Notes: generated by a model not told the origin, from the letters alone. Shown: positions 8,546-18,193, counted from the stretch's first letter. The stretch is 64,000 nt of DNA from Microcoleus sp. AS-A8 (GCA_039962225.1 JAMPKV010000027.1:1-64000), one strand, 5' to 3'. Translations and numbers: made by a program.

Positions 8546-9829
8546 TCACATAATTTGATTCAAGCAGGAAAGGTCTGCTGAACCGAAATGAACACTAAAA
8601 GCCAGATTCAGGTTTTCCAAGGATTTGACTAACCAAGGCACACCGTCTTTGCTGGAAGACTCGTAGTGGTTAAACAAAATAGAAAACCGTTTTTCCAAGT
8701 AAGGCTTGACTTTGCGGCATAGCAGCACAATCTTGAGTAACAAGCCAGTCGTGAAGGTTGCCCCCAAGTTGGTAATCAGATCAACAAAAATAAAGTGGTT
8801 AGGTCGTTGAGGACTTTCCACCACTAAGAAGTTCAATAGCTGGCTACAGGTTCGGACTAGCAAGAACTCCGTGGGTTTTTGGGAATTGCACTGAGGCAAG
8901 GTGTCGCTGAGATGAGTATACAAGCGATCATTAAACTGACGTTTTCCGTAGCTTGGATCGATTGAAAGAGTCAAGTACTCATACAAGTCGTCTTTAAAAG
9001 CTTTGTACGAAGTCGTCTGACTACTGTGAGTGAGGAAGCTTTGGGCGACATCTCGGTAAGTGTCAGAACCTTGCACTTTTCCAACAAACTGTTTGAGGGC
9101 CGTTGCCAATTCTCGTTCAGTTAACAGGGTGGGATTTCGAACAGGCTGAATGATTTTCTCCAAGGTGTCTTTTGGCTGGGAGCGCATCGCTTGGGCGCGT
9201 CGCACCTGATAGGTGACATACTGAGACAAATCTAACTCAAAGCGCCGCTGAAACCGTGATTGAATTTGCCGAACGGTCTGCTGATGTTCGTAACTGCTAT
9301 CTTCACTCAGGAGACAGTGTTCATAAAGATATGGATAGCGTTGAATAAGAGTCCCTACAGGTATCGAATCAGTGTTATAAGCCTCGGCTGATTCACTCAT
9401 CACCGTTGACAAACGCCGCAATGTTAAATATTGCTCTGTTTCAGTGAAAAGCTGTACGAGATGCCGCAGGCGTCTGGCTCCACGAGATTGAACTCTGGTG
9501 GGATCGGGTGGATTCTCGAATAACGCTACCAACTCAGGAATGGCCCTCTGTAGTTGTGGTTGTAGTTGCCAGCGATTAATGAGAATGTGGCAGCAGCGGT
9601 TGAGTACAAACTTGAACTCTTGTTCAGCTCGCTTGTTCATAGCAACCTTCTCTAAGGCCAACCAGACTTGCGGCTCTTCGTATCTCACTCCATCGAGAAA
9701 GAGAGCTCGGAAGCGCTCAATCAATTGGCTACATGACTCTACCTGTACGCAGTAGAGTAAATGATCGTACAGTTGCTGTTCTTCTAAGCTAGGTTGTCGG
9801 ATATCAGACTCTGTCCAAGTAGTAGTCAC
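8546..9829 (-). CDS. Conserved cyanobacterial hypothetical protein
   Basis: A 427-residue soluble protein that I do not assign to a named family. No signal peptide, membrane segment or catalytic motif is visible. It is predicted mostly helical, rich in Gln, Arg and Leu (for example the RFQRRFELDLSQYVTYQVRRAQAM region near 200). Size, intact frame and normal codon composition support a real gene. ATG 9829 has GAGGGCTCG-type purines upstream on its strand. It is divergent from murF with a 370-base gap. Confidence 0.7.
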   Translation of the reverse strand: MTTTWTESDIRQPSLEEQQLYDHLLYCVQVESCSQLIERFRALFLDGVRYEEPQVWLALEKVAMNKRAEQEFKFVLNRCCHILINRWQLQPQLQRAIPELVALFENPPDPTRVQSRGARRLRHLVQLFTETEQYLTLRRLSTVMSESAEAYNTDSIPVGTLIQRYPYLYEHCLLSEDSSYEHQQTVRQIQSRFQRRFELDLSQYVTYQVRRAQAMRSQPKDTLEKIIQPVRNPTLLTERELATALKQFVGKVQGSDTYRDVAQSFLTHSSQTTSYKAFKDDLYEYLTLSIDPSYGKRQFNDRLYTHLSDTLPQCNSQKPTEFLLVRTCSQLLNFLVVESPQRPNHFIFVDLITNLGATFTTGLLLKIVLLCRKVKPYLEKRFSILFNHYESSSKDGVPWLVKSLENLNLAFSVHFGSADLSCLNQIM

Positions 9830-10200
9830 TTCACACGAGCCCTCCTACGTGCAGACGCTAGGGCGATTTATACAGGGTTTTTTTGAGAAGATGTCATTTA
9901 GAGCTGACCTAGTCTCTGGTAGGCATCAAACAAAAAAGATGATGCACTACAATATTACCCAGCCTAAGCGGGTATACTCAAGGCTAACCTATCTTAAAGT
10001 AGGTTATGCCACTGACTAGGATATCCTGCTCAAATCTTCACCGGGATGAAAAGATATGGGAGAAAATTGTAAAGATTTAGTAAAGGCATAGCGCAGTTAT
10101 CAAGATATTCGGTAAAGCAATCCTTACGACCCCCTTCTCATAGATTACAAAACTTTATTCCAGCAAAGCATACATTTATTAAATTTGGAAAGATAGACCG
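9830..10200. other. Divergent intergenic region upstream of murF
   Basis: About 370 bases between two divergent genes, with no open frame of note. An inverted repeat AACCTATCTTA / TAAAGTAGGTT sits near 9984-10005. It probably holds both promoters, but no convincing boxes were identified. Confidence 0.4.
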
Positions 10201-11562
10201 ATGCCTTGTCACCTGTCTGTGACTCAACTCGTTGATGTGATTGCCGCCATACCCCTAAATCTTTCGGATGAAGCGGCTTGTTCACACTGTACTGGTATTA
10301 CCACGGATACCCGTAATCTCCAACCCGGTCATCTGTTCTTGGCGCTGCGAGGAGAAAACTTCGATGGGCATGACTTCGCCCGTGTGGCGATCGAGAAAGG
10401 GGCGATCGCCGTCATTTCGGAGCACAGCCAAGAGGCTCAGCTTAACGGGGTTCCGCAATTACAGGTAGAAAACACGCTCCAAGCCTACCAACAGATTGCC
10501 AGATGGTGGCGCGACCAGTTCAATATCCCAGTGATTGCCGTAACCGGCTCGGTGGGCAAAACGACAACAAAAGAGCTGATCGCGGCTGTTTTGTCAACCC
10601 AAGGAAACGTCCTGAAAACTCAAGCTAATTACAACAATGAAATTGGCGTGCCGAAAACCTTGCTGGAATTGGGGCCAGAGCATGACTATGCCGTGATTGA
10701 AATGGCGATGCGCGGTTCTGGACAAATTGCGGAGTTGGCTCAAATCGCCCATCCGACAGTAGGTGTGATCACAAATGTGGGGACAGCCCATATCGGCCTT
10801 TTGGGTTCTGAGGAGGCGATCGCCAAAGCCAAGTGTGAACTCTTAGCGGAAATGTCGGATACAGGTGTTGCAGTTCTCAATCACGATAACCAACGCTTAA
10901 TGAACACGGCTGCGACGGTTTGGCAGGGGCAAACCTTGACCTATGGGCTAGAAGGGGGTGATTTCCAGGGGCGCTTACTCGACTCAGAAACGCTAGAACT
11001 TGAGGGAATGCAGTTTCCTCTTCCCCTTGCGGGTCGCCACAACGCCTTGAACTATCTGGCGGCACTTGCTGTGGCGCAACTCCTGAAGGTGGATTGGGTA
11101 CCCCTGACTCAGGGGCTAGAGGTGGAACTACCCTCTGGGCGATCACGGCGCTACGAGTTGCCCAATGATATTGTGATTCTAGATGAAACTTATAATGCTG
11201 GGCTGGAATCCATGCTAGCCGCGCTGCACCTACTGGCTCAAACTCCTGGTAAGCGGCATATTGCGGTGCTAGGGACAATGAAAGAATTGGGAGAGCGATC
11301 GCCTGAATTTCATCAGCAAGTTGGTAAGACGGCGCAGGAACTCAATCTTGATGCCTTACTGGTTTTAGTTGATGATTTGGAAGCCGAATCGATTGCTACT
11401 GGCGCGGCTCCTTTGTCAGCCGAGTGCTTTTCCAGCCACAATGCTGTAGTTCAGCGTTTGCTAGAACTGGTGCAACCGGGCGATCGCCTTTTGTTCAAAG
11501 CCTCACGTTCCGTTGGCTTGGATCGAATTGTCAATCAATTTCGGGCAGAACATTCTGGTTGA
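10201..11562 (+). CDS. murF: UDP-N-acetylmuramoyl-tripeptide--D-alanyl-D-alanine ligase
   Basis: Last cytoplasmic Mur ligase, adding D-Ala-D-Ala to UDP-MurNAc-tripeptide with ATP. The 453 residues match the family length. The N-terminal UDP-binding domain (ITTDTRNLQPGHLFLALRGENFDGHDF near 30-60) precedes the ATP loop VTGSVGKTTTKELIAA near 120. The metal and substrate segment NYNNEIGVPKTLL follows near 143, and VITNVGTAHIGLLGS near 190. The C-terminal domain begins with SGRSRRYELPNDIVILDETYNAGLESM. The carbamylated-lysine region AIAKAKCELL is present. It stands alone, not in a mur cluster. Confidence 0.97.
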   Translation: MPCHLSVTQLVDVIAAIPLNLSDEAACSHCTGITTDTRNLQPGHLFLALRGENFDGHDFARVAIEKGAIAVISEHSQEAQLNGVPQLQVENTLQAYQQIARWWRDQFNIPVIAVTGSVGKTTTKELIAAVLSTQGNVLKTQANYNNEIGVPKTLLELGPEHDYAVIEMAMRGSGQIAELAQIAHPTVGVITNVGTAHIGLLGSEEAIAKAKCELLAEMSDTGVAVLNHDNQRLMNTAATVWQGQTLTYGLEGGDFQGRLLDSETLELEGMQFPLPLAGRHNALNYLAALAVAQLLKVDWVPLTQGLEVELPSGRSRRYELPNDIVILDETYNAGLESMLAALHLLAQTPGKRHIAVLGTMKELGERSPEFHQQVGKTAQELNLDALLVLVDDLEAESIATGAAPLSAECFSSHNAVVQRLLELVQPGDRLLFKASRSVGLDRIVNQFRAEHSG

Positions 11563-11713
11563 AACACCTTTTACCTTTTTGACATCATTGTCCAATCGTT
11601 AAGGTTTGACGCAGCTCTAACTATGTAGGTTTCAAACCTTGAATTTGTGTCAGTCCGTCCTGACTAAAGCTTCGGCGGCGGACTTTCTAGCGCTAGCGGC
11701 GGTAAGCCCTAGA

Positions 11714-11875
11714 TTATTCTTTCTTGTCTTTCGGTTGTTGGCGGTCTTTCACAGCCTGAGTCAGTAGATAGGTAGCGAGGCTACTCAATGAGCGACTTTC
11801 TTCTTCTGCCCACTCTTCTAAGGCTTTCTGGATTTCTTCGGGTAAATAGGCTGTGACTCGCCCACGATTTTTCAT
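11714..11875 (-). CDS. Small ribbon-helix-helix-like protein, 53 aa
   Basis: A short minus-strand gene: ATG at 11873-11875, TAA at 11714-11716. The product begins MKNRGRVTAYLPEEIQKALE and continues through EEWAEEESRSLSSLATYLL to a lysine-rich tail. A basic strand, then LPEEIQKALEEWAEEE, then SLSSLATYLLTQAV is the classic strand-helix-helix layout of CopG/Arc-type DNA-binding proteins or antitoxins. No toxin gene is adjacent, so it is an orphan. An AT-rich stretch with TATATAAC at about 11911-11918 lies upstream on its strand. Confidence 0.7.
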   Translation of the reverse strand: MKNRGRVTAYLPEEIQKALEEWAEEESRSLSSLATYLLTQAVKDRQQPKDKKE

Positions 11876-13449
11876 AGCTTATATAGTTTAATAGGTTATT
11901 GTATTACATTATATAACTTAGCAAATTTTTTTGTGGGTTAACAGCATTAAAGAATTTAATTTAGTGCAGAACAAAACATAATGGACAAGTTGCAAGCCAG
12001 AAATTGACAGACGCTCACTTCACCAGAACGACAGTGAAGCATAAATCTTCTGGCTATTGCTCAGGCAGACAAGTTCCCTCATGAACTCACCAGTTGGTTC
12101 TCTCCCCGGCTTTTGTGAGCGGACAAAGGCAGCTATAGCAAAAGGCAAAAGGCAGAAGGCAGAAGGCAGCTATAGCAGAAGGCAGAAGGGAGATGAGAGT
12201 GAGGACAGAAGGCAGAAGGGAGATGAGAGTGAGGACAGAAGGAGCTGTTCAGGGGAGCCTGTCAATTTTCCCAAAATACTGACGAAACAGTCCGGATAGT
12301 TGCAACTGTGGTTGTAAGTAGTGTTGGTATTACGACGTAATATCCACAAAGCAGGAGTTTTGTAATTAGAAGTTAAATGCGCTGTGGCTGACGGGAAGAA
12401 ACTTTATTGTAGTAAGAATGTTTGGATTGTCTGCCTAATCGTAGAAACGCTCCGGCGGAACGTCTCTACAAGATTGTGCAGGTTGGCAGAAAAAGGGGGC
12501 ATTAACCCCAGATTTGGTATCAGTAAAAGAGTTGTAAATAATAAAGTGTTCTTGTAACTCCTCACCTGATGCCATATTTTAACCACATGAAGATGAACGC
12601 GACTCCTCGCACCCGCCCTTACCCAATGTAAGTATTAAATATTTTATTTTTGTACCTCATTAACTAGGTAGGCATCAATAAACATAACACCTCCTGTAGT
12701 CTTTTAAACTTTGACGAAGAGACAAAATGAGGGGGTATTTATTGTATTTTTAATGTGCCTATACTAATAATTTATTCAGACTTATGTAGGACTATCAGGA
12801 AGATTTCGACTATTTTATTTTTTCTTAAGCCCCTAAACAAATTAATCTAAAAAACTCTCTTCAATGCTTACAAAATAATTAATAAAACTCTTGCTGTATT
12901 AATTAAATACAAAAAAAAGATAAATTACTTAACTAGCAGACCCACCCGATTTAATCAAAATATCTGAGGCTAAATGCCTGAAAAGCTTGCAAATTAAAGC
13001 AATAAACTAATTCTGTCGGCCGATGCTTGCTGAATTATAAACATTAAAATATGAATTTAGATTTATAAAACTTCACATTATTTTTATCTCTGAATGAAAA
13101 CTAAAAGCTTCATCAAACCCACATATAAATTAGGTAAATTCACTCAAAAAAACTAATGACATTTAGGAACGATAGCTGCTAAAAAAGATATGTAATACAC
13201 CAGCGTAAGACAGCCACAGGGAAGGAGGCTTTAATGACTTAAATGATTAAATAATTCCTAGGCCAAAGAAAAATATTGCCTTAACAGATGAAGATGCATA
13301 TCTTCAACAAATCTTAGTTAGTTAGGGAAAAGCGATCGCTTCAGAAAAGACAGAGTATTTCTATACCGAATTAGGTATTAGTAGATATCGTCAAAAGTGA
13401 GAGTCCCCCTGAATCATGATGTACTGTAGTCCTACGTAAGGAATAGAAA
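11876..13449. other. Long AT-rich gene-free region
   Basis: About 1.57 kb with no credible gene. It carries the imperfect AAGGCAG-rich repeats at 12125-12242, and from about 12600 it is strongly A+T rich with scattered stop codons in all frames. The last 130 bases (from about 13320) resemble the sequence upstream of the second V4R gene and belong to the duplication. The only longer frames (12057-12299, 12404-12586) are repeat-derived or without features. Confidence 0.5.
12181..12240. repeat. Two exact tandem copies of a 30-bp unit
   Basis: The unit at 12181-12210 is repeated exactly at 12211-12240, preceded by shorter AAAAGGCAGAAGGCAG-type degenerate copies from 12125. Part of the unit, GGAGATGAGAGTGAGGA, recurs at about 26850-26866, so it belongs to a dispersed family. 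Confidence 0.85.
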
Positions 13450-13917
13450 ATGCCACTCGATATCAAGCGCGATAAACTCGGACAATTTAGTAGTGTCGAT
13501 GCCTTTCGCTCAGTGGTTGAAGGGATGTCAGAAGCCCTAGGAGAGAAGGCGACAGGGGTCACTCTGGTTGCGGCCGGTCGGATGCGTGGTAAAAAACTAG
13601 CCGATGAGTTGGGTTTGAAAGGTGCAACGCAAAATTTAGAAGAGGCGACCCAACAAATCACCAAAGTTTTGGGTGCAGAAGGCTCTCGTCTGTGCATCAT
13701 TGACAAAATTGAGATAACTGACGAGGTGGTCAAGGTCTACACCTCAGAAACCCTCTGTGCTGTCGGTGGCAATGGAACACCGCCCCGGTGTACCTTTACC
13801 TTGGGTATTGTTTGGGGAATTATGAGCGAACTGCTGCAAAAGAAACTCAAGGGTACCCATACCGAATCAGTACTCCATGGTGGCGCTTACGACGTGTTTG
13901 AATTTACTCAGATTTGA
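13450..13917 (+). CDS. V4R-like protein, copy 1 of duplicated cassette
   Basis: A 155-residue protein resembling V4R (4-vinyl reductase/hydrocarbon-binding) domain proteins that accompany Roadblock/GTPase modules; this assignment is moderate. Recognisable features are the N-terminal helix VVEGMSEALGEKATGVTLVAAGRMRGKKL and the C-terminal TSETLCAVGGNGTPPRCTFTLGIVWGIMSELL, whose glycine and cysteine pattern is typical of V4R ends. ATG 13450 has AAGGA about 9 bases upstream. The second copy (15463-15933) is about 95 percent identical over most of its length. It precedes a Roadblock/LC7 gene by 232 bases and is probably co-transcribed with it. Confidence 0.75.
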   Translation: MPLDIKRDKLGQFSSVDAFRSVVEGMSEALGEKATGVTLVAAGRMRGKKLADELGLKGATQNLEEATQQITKVLGAEGSRLCIIDKIEITDEVVKVYTSETLCAVGGNGTPPRCTFTLGIVWGIMSELLQKKLKGTHTESVLHGGAYDVFEFTQI

Positions 13918-14149
13918 GCGCAAGCACATCTAAATAGAGCATTGCCTTGCCATTCGTGAACGGCAAACAATGTCTTCCCCTCACCTTGTTCATCGAAAAA
14001 AAACTGGGAGGCGTTGCTGCATTAAGTAATGAGCGGCGACCTCATAGCGAGATAATCTCTACTGAATCCGCCGCCACATCAGCAACACCTTTCCCAGAAA
14101 TACCTATTAACCGAAAGCCAATCTTGGATAGTTAAGGAGAAATATTTCA
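13918..14149. other. Spacer inside the duplicated cassette
   Basis: A 62-codon frame (13947-14135) has a counterpart in the second copy (15963-16148), and both end just before the Roadblock gene. Over the last 40 codons the two copies differ mostly at first and second codon positions and nearly all changes alter the amino acid. The flanking genes differ far less, and largely silently. I therefore read it as a diverging non-coding spacer. Confidence 0.6.
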
Positions 14150-14521
14150 ATGGCAATCGATACTCGCAAACTTGGGATGATTGTACAAAAATTTGTCGCC
14201 ACCACCCCGGAGGTTCAAGGTGCGGCAGTAGTCACCCCAGACGGTTTACCCCTAGCGGCTAGCTTACCCGGTAGCATGGATGAAGAACGAGTTTCCGCCA
14301 TGTCTGCCGCCATGCTCTCCTTGGGTGAGCGCATTGGTAAGGAACTCTTAGCCGGTGTAACCGATCGCATCTATGTTGAGGGTGACGAAGGTTTTACGAT
14401 TTTGACCAGTTGTGGTGACGAGGCGGTGTTTCTTGTCCTAGCTAGCAAGGAAGCAAAGCAAGGGGTGTTGCTCTTAGAAATTAAGCGCACTGTTGCTGAT
14501 GTCAAGCCCGCTTTGTTGTAA
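14150..14521 (+). CDS. Roadblock/LC7 domain protein, copy 1
   Basis: A 123-residue Roadblock/LC7 (MglB-like) protein. Members of this family dimerise and act as GTPase-activating or scaffold partners of small Ras-like GTPases. The fold is visible as helix (MIVQKFVATTPEVQGA), strand pair (AAVVTPDGLPLAASLP), helix (DEERVSAMSAAMLSLGERIGKEL), and strands IYVEGDEGFTILTSCGDEAVFLVLA. GGAGAAA lies 8-14 bases upstream of ATG 14150. The partner is likely the GTPase at 17280. The second copy at 16163 differs at only a handful of residues. Confidence 0.9.
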   Translation: MAIDTRKLGMIVQKFVATTPEVQGAAVVTPDGLPLAASLPGSMDEERVSAMSAAMLSLGERIGKELLAGVTDRIYVEGDEGFTILTSCGDEAVFLVLASKEAKQGVLLLEIKRTVADVKPALL

Positions 14522-15462
14522 TCACATTCCTTGGATGTCTATCTAGCTAGTGAAGTGCTTTTTAAGACCACTCGCTCCTTTCTTAGCAGTAGTTGTAACG
14601 CGAATACCAAGAGTGCCCAGGATGGCAGGTATTCCCAGTCCAAATAAAAGATTATGAGTGGCTCAGCCTTTAAATTGTAGGCTTACTCTAAGCCAGAGAG
14701 TATGCAATTTAAATGTGCAATCGCTGAGGGCGGTGCTTTTCACTCCCCCAGACCCCGACAAATCCCTAAAAATTTGGAAAATTCTGTGGCAGACATTGGT
14801 ATGTGAGTGCATCACTAAGTAAGTAAACATCAATAAATGCAAAACCCCCTGTAGCTCGCCGAAGCTCAACGGACAGCAAAACAGGGGGTTTTGCTGTTAT
14901 TTATTTTTCCGTTCATTTACATACAAGTATTCTTTAAGTATGTACAGTTATCTCCCAAATATGGATTTTATTAGTTTTCAAATAAATTAATTAAATAAAT
15001 TTAAAAGGGAAACAAAATTAATTAGATATTTTGCTGAACCCTGATTTCAGTTAATTTTGTTTTTTTATTTAATAAACATATTTGCTATAAAAATTAATGC
15101 GTTTTTAATCCGGATAAGTAACTTAAAGCCAATATAAAACAAATATAAATTTAATCAAAATACTCAAGAAATATAGCCACATTCTTTGTATATAGATGCT
15201 ATAAAAGAAAGAGATAAAAACAACGCTGAACAAACAGCCAAAGGAGAGTAATTCAATCTAGATTTTCTCCAAAAAACAGCCAACGCCTAAAAATGTGTTT
15301 GCTTGACGACTGAAGACAACGTCTTCAAAAATCCCAAAAAATTAGGGAAAAACAATCGCTTCTAAACGGTAGATTATTTTTAGGCCCTTATGGATATTAG
15401 TAAATGCCTTGAAAAGTGAGAGTCACATCCTTAATCGTGACAAACTCTAGCTCTAAACAAGG
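14522..15462. other. AT-rich spacer between the two cassettes
   Basis: About 940 bases with no credible gene. It contains one strong terminator (14841-14892), then very A+T rich sequence to about 15340, then the duplicated upstream sequence of the second V4R gene. Confidence 0.5.
14841..14898 (+). terminator. Rho-independent-like terminator
   Basis: AAAACCCCCTGT (14841-14852) and ACAGGGGGTTTT (14881-14892) form a 12-bp stem around a 28-base loop, followed by a T-rich run. It is placed to end the first V4R-Roadblock transcript. Confidence 0.75.
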
Positions 15463-15933
15463 ATGAATATGATAGATATCAAGCGCGATAAACTCGGACA
15501 ATTTAGTAGTGTTGATGCCTTTCGCTCAGTGGTTGAAGGGATGTCAGAAGCCCTAGGAGAGAAGGCGACAGGAGTCACTCTGGTTGCCGCAGGTCGGATG
15601 CGGGGCAAAAGACTCGCTGATGAGTTGGGTTTGAAAGGTGCAACACAAAATTTAGAAGGTGCGACCCAACAAATCACCAAGGTTTTGGGTGCAGAAGGCT
15701 CTCGTCTGTGCATCATTGATAAAATTGAGATAACTGACGAGGTGATCAAGGTCTACACCTCAGAAACCCTCTGTGCTGTCGGTGGCAATGGAACACCGCC
15801 CCGGTGTACTTTTACCTTGGGTATTGTTTGGGGAATTATGAGCGAACTGCTGCAAAAGAAACTCAAGGGCACCCATACCGAATCAGTACTCCACGGTGGC
15901 GCTTACGACGTGTTTGAGTTTGTTCCTCTCTAA
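15463..15933 (+). CDS. V4R-like protein, copy 2 of duplicated cassette
   Basis: A paralogue of the gene at 13450, with the same length and nearly identical sequence from IKRDKLGQFSSVDAF through GGAYDVFEF. Only the first few and last three residues differ clearly (MNMID against MPLD, VPL against TQI). ATG 15463 is directly preceded by AAGG with no spacing. ATG 15469 (MIDIKRDK) keeps AAGG at 6 bases and is the better start. Both copies are intact, so neither is decaying. Near-identity with silent changes suggests recent duplication or gene conversion. Confidence 0.75.
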   Translation: MNMIDIKRDKLGQFSSVDAFRSVVEGMSEALGEKATGVTLVAAGRMRGKRLADELGLKGATQNLEGATQQITKVLGAEGSRLCIIDKIEITDEVIKVYTSETLCAVGGNGTPPRCTFTLGIVWGIMSELLQKKLKGTHTESVLHGGAYDVFEFVPL

Positions 15934-16162
15934 TTCCAGGCGCATCTCGATAGAGCATACCTTTGCATCCGCGCTGCAAGGCTAACTCTTCCCCTCACGT
16001 TGTTCACATAGAAAGGACTTGGGACGTTGCTGCATTAAGGGATGAGCGGTTACTTCAAACCGAGAAACTCTCTACTCAATCATCCCAAAAATCAGCAACG
16101 CCTTTCCTAGGAATACCCATTAATCAAATGCCAATCTTTGATAGTTAAGGAGAAATATTTCA

Positions 16163-16534
16163 ATGGCAATCGATACTCACAAACTTGGGATGCTCGTACA
16201 AAGATTTGTCGCCACCACCCCGGACGTTCAAGGTGCGGCAGTAGTTACCCCAGACGGTTTACCCCTAGCGGCTAGCTTACCCGGTAGCATGGATGAAGAA
16301 CGAGTTTCCGCCATGTCTGCTGCCATGCTCTCCTTGGGTGAGCGCATTGGTAAGGAACTCTTAGCCGGTGTAACCGATCGCATCTATGTTGAGGGTGACG
16401 AAGGTTTTACGATTTTGACCAGTTGTGGTGACGAGGCGGTGTTTCTTGTCCTAGCTGGCAAGCAAGCAAAGCAAGGGGTGTTGCTCTTAGAAATTAAGCG
16501 CACTGTTGCTGATGTCAAGCCCGCTTTGCTGTAG
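16163..16534 (+). CDS. Roadblock/LC7 domain protein, copy 2
   Basis: A paralogue of the gene at 14150 with 123 residues. Differences are few and conservative: RKLGMIVQKF to HKLGMLVQRF, PEVQG to PDVQG, ASKEAKQ to AGKQAKQ. The ribosome binding context (AAGGAGAAATATTTCA before ATG) is identical in both copies. Two near-identical LC7 subunits could form homo- or heterodimers on one GTPase; that is inference. Confidence 0.9.
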   Translation: MAIDTHKLGMLVQRFVATTPDVQGAAVVTPDGLPLAASLPGSMDEERVSAMSAAMLSLGERIGKELLAGVTDRIYVEGDEGFTILTSCGDEAVFLVLAGKQAKQGVLLLEIKRTVADVKPALL

Positions 16535-17279
16535 TCAGGACTTACGCGATCAATTCTCACTAAGTAATACCAATTTCATAAAATAGCGCTACAAATTGAC
16601 CTCCTCACTAAAGCTCCGGCTAGCCCCCCTTATCAAGGGGGGAACATAGAGAAGTATCTGTAGCAACGATTTAGGAAATCGGTATAAGGGGGTGCAGTTG
16701 GAAACTCTTCACAGTGATAGCGTTTGCGATCACTTCGTGCTGCCCGCTTGGGGCGATCGCCTAGACTCGCTAGTGCTGTGAAGTAAGTGATTGCCTTCCC
16801 CTTTGGGGTAGCGACTCCTGTGGGGCGTTGCCCGTCTGCTTTGCTAATGCGCCACTTCGCTAACACCAACGCTTCACGGCACCGCCTAAAGGGGGATTGC
16901 CGTGAAGCGTGTGCCCCCGCAGTTGTAGCCGAATACGGTGAAAGCGTCCCCTACTCCTCCAGGAGAACCGTAAGGAAAGAGAAGGCAACGCCAAAGGGCG
17001 ATCGCAAGAGCCAATTGAATGCTTAGCAGCCTAGCAATCTTTTTATATAGTACAGTTTCTGTCGCAAACCCTGCTTTGAGATAAGTCAAATTTAACACCT
17101 CAGAACGACCCTACCTCCTGCAAAGTTTCAAGAGTAAGACTTTAGCAAGAGGCATTAACTCACATCAGTGGATGGACGAAACAAGCAGGGGTCGAATTCA
17201 GTTGATTTTATGGATACGAGAGACCCCAACTTATCTTTCATGGTGTAATTTCGCTTAGTTTTTTAGGAGCTTTGAGCCA
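16535..17279. repeat. Dispersed-repeat-rich spacer upstream of the GTPase
   Basis: About 745 bases without a credible gene. It contains ACTAAAGCTCCGG (about 16607), the reverse complement of a motif found at about 42888 and 43737, and GCCCCCCTTATCAAGGGGGG, a hairpin at 16624-16643. It also contains HIP1 sites and GC-rich GCGCCACTTCGCTAAC/CTTCACGGCACCGCC segments with an inverted repeat (CGCTTCACGG at about 16870, CCGTGAAGCG at about 16900). These are the kind of short interspersed repeats common in large cyanobacterial genomes. Confidence 0.6.
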
Positions 17280-17852
17280 ATGAAAATCATGCGTTTAGTA
17301 GTAGCAGGAGCCCCAGGATCTGGCAAGTCCACCTTTGTCCGAACGATTAGTGAAATTGAAGTCATAGAAACAGAACGCGGTGCTACTGATCACACAGCCC
17401 TGCTAAAGAAAAAAACCACCGTTGCCTTTGACTATGGTCGATTTACATTTGGTTCTTCCCTGGAGGTGCAAATCTACGGTACCCCTGGTCAATCTCGCTT
17501 TAATTTTATGTGGGATTATTTGATTAAGAGCGCTCATACTTATATTGTGCTGGTAGCAGCCCATCGACCCAATGATTTTCACTACGCTCGCCAGATAATA
17601 TCCTATATGAACCAGCGAGTGGCAATCCCGATGATCATTGGTCTAACCCATACGGACTGCCCAGGAGTCTCTTCTACGGAGGAAATTATGGCAAAACTGG
17701 GCTACATGAATCAGAGAAATCGACCCTCAGTTATGAACGTTAATCCCAATGAACGGGGTTCAATTATTGAAGTTCTAATGGCTTGCATGACCCTTGTGGT
17801 TGAACGTACTGGTAGCAATCAAGCTCTAAAAAGGAATCAGAGAAATAAGTAA
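17280..17852 (+). CDS. Small Arf/MglA-like GTPase
   Basis: A 190-residue Ras-superfamily GTPase, the expected partner of the Roadblock/LC7 proteins upstream. The P-loop GAPGSGKST lies at residues 9-17, the switch II G3 motif is YGTPGQSRF near 66-74, and the G4-like motif is THTD near 121-124. G3 has Gly-Thr-Pro-Gly-Gln rather than Asp-Thr-Pro-Gly-Gln, and G4 has His in place of Lys. Both are departures from the classical consensus but are seen in bacterial MglA/Gtr-like groups. ATG 17280 has TAGGAG about 12 bases upstream. In other bacteria such modules set cell polarity and motility; the role here is unknown. Confidence 0.85.
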   Translation: MKIMRLVVAGAPGSGKSTFVRTISEIEVIETERGATDHTALLKKKTTVAFDYGRFTFGSSLEVQIYGTPGQSRFNFMWDYLIKSAHTYIVLVAAHRPNDFHYARQIISYMNQRVAIPMIIGLTHTDCPGVSSTEEIMAKLGYMNQRNRPSVMNVNPNERGSIIEVLMACMTLVVERTGSNQALKRNQRNK

Positions 17853-18025
17853 TGCCAGCGAACGCAAAAGTTTTCGGATGGCTGAAATTAAAGGCGCAAC
17901 AGTTTCACTTGAAACTTAAAAACAGTTGGAGCACCCCTCTCAATTCAATATTATTTAAATTGGGGAAATAGCTGTCAAAAGCGAAAAAATATTTTCCCAA
18001 CAACTAAAGTACTATTATTCCTTAG

Positions 18026-18142
18026 CTTAATCAGGTTATTGCTTATTTTGATAACAGGACTACGACTGTTGTTGTCGAGGGAATTAACAACAACCTCAAG
18101 TTGATTAAACCCTATGCCTACGGCTTTAAGAATTTTGATAAG
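18026..18142 (+). pseudogene. 3' relic of an ISL3-family transposase
   Basis: Translated in the frame of position 18026, after a TAG stop, this reads IAYFDNRTTTVVVEGINNN followed by LKLIKPYAYGFKNFD. This is the conserved C-terminal block of ISL3 transposases (family pattern YFxxRTTxGxVEGINNKLKLIKRxxYGFRNF). Only about 38 codons survive and no upstream part of the gene is seen. The relic stops where the tnpB element begins, so the younger element probably inserted next to or into it. Confidence 0.75.
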
Positions 18143-18193
18143 ACAGCGGAATTTATTCCGCAAGAACATGATACAATAATTAACAATAAGAAG

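Noticed and set aside
12057-12299. 80-codon frame rich in RRQKGDESED
   Set aside because: Encoded by the 30-bp tandem repeat and its degenerate copies; a repeat artefact.
13947-14135. Possible third gene in the duplicated cassette, with a counterpart at 15963-16148
   Set aside because: Substitutions between copies fall mostly at codon positions one and two and change the residue, unlike the flanking genes, so no protein-level selection is visible.
18101-18193. Use of the upstream TTG as start of TnpB
   Set aside because: The first 15 or so codons read as the C-terminus of an ISL3 transposase and the next run through the left hairpin.
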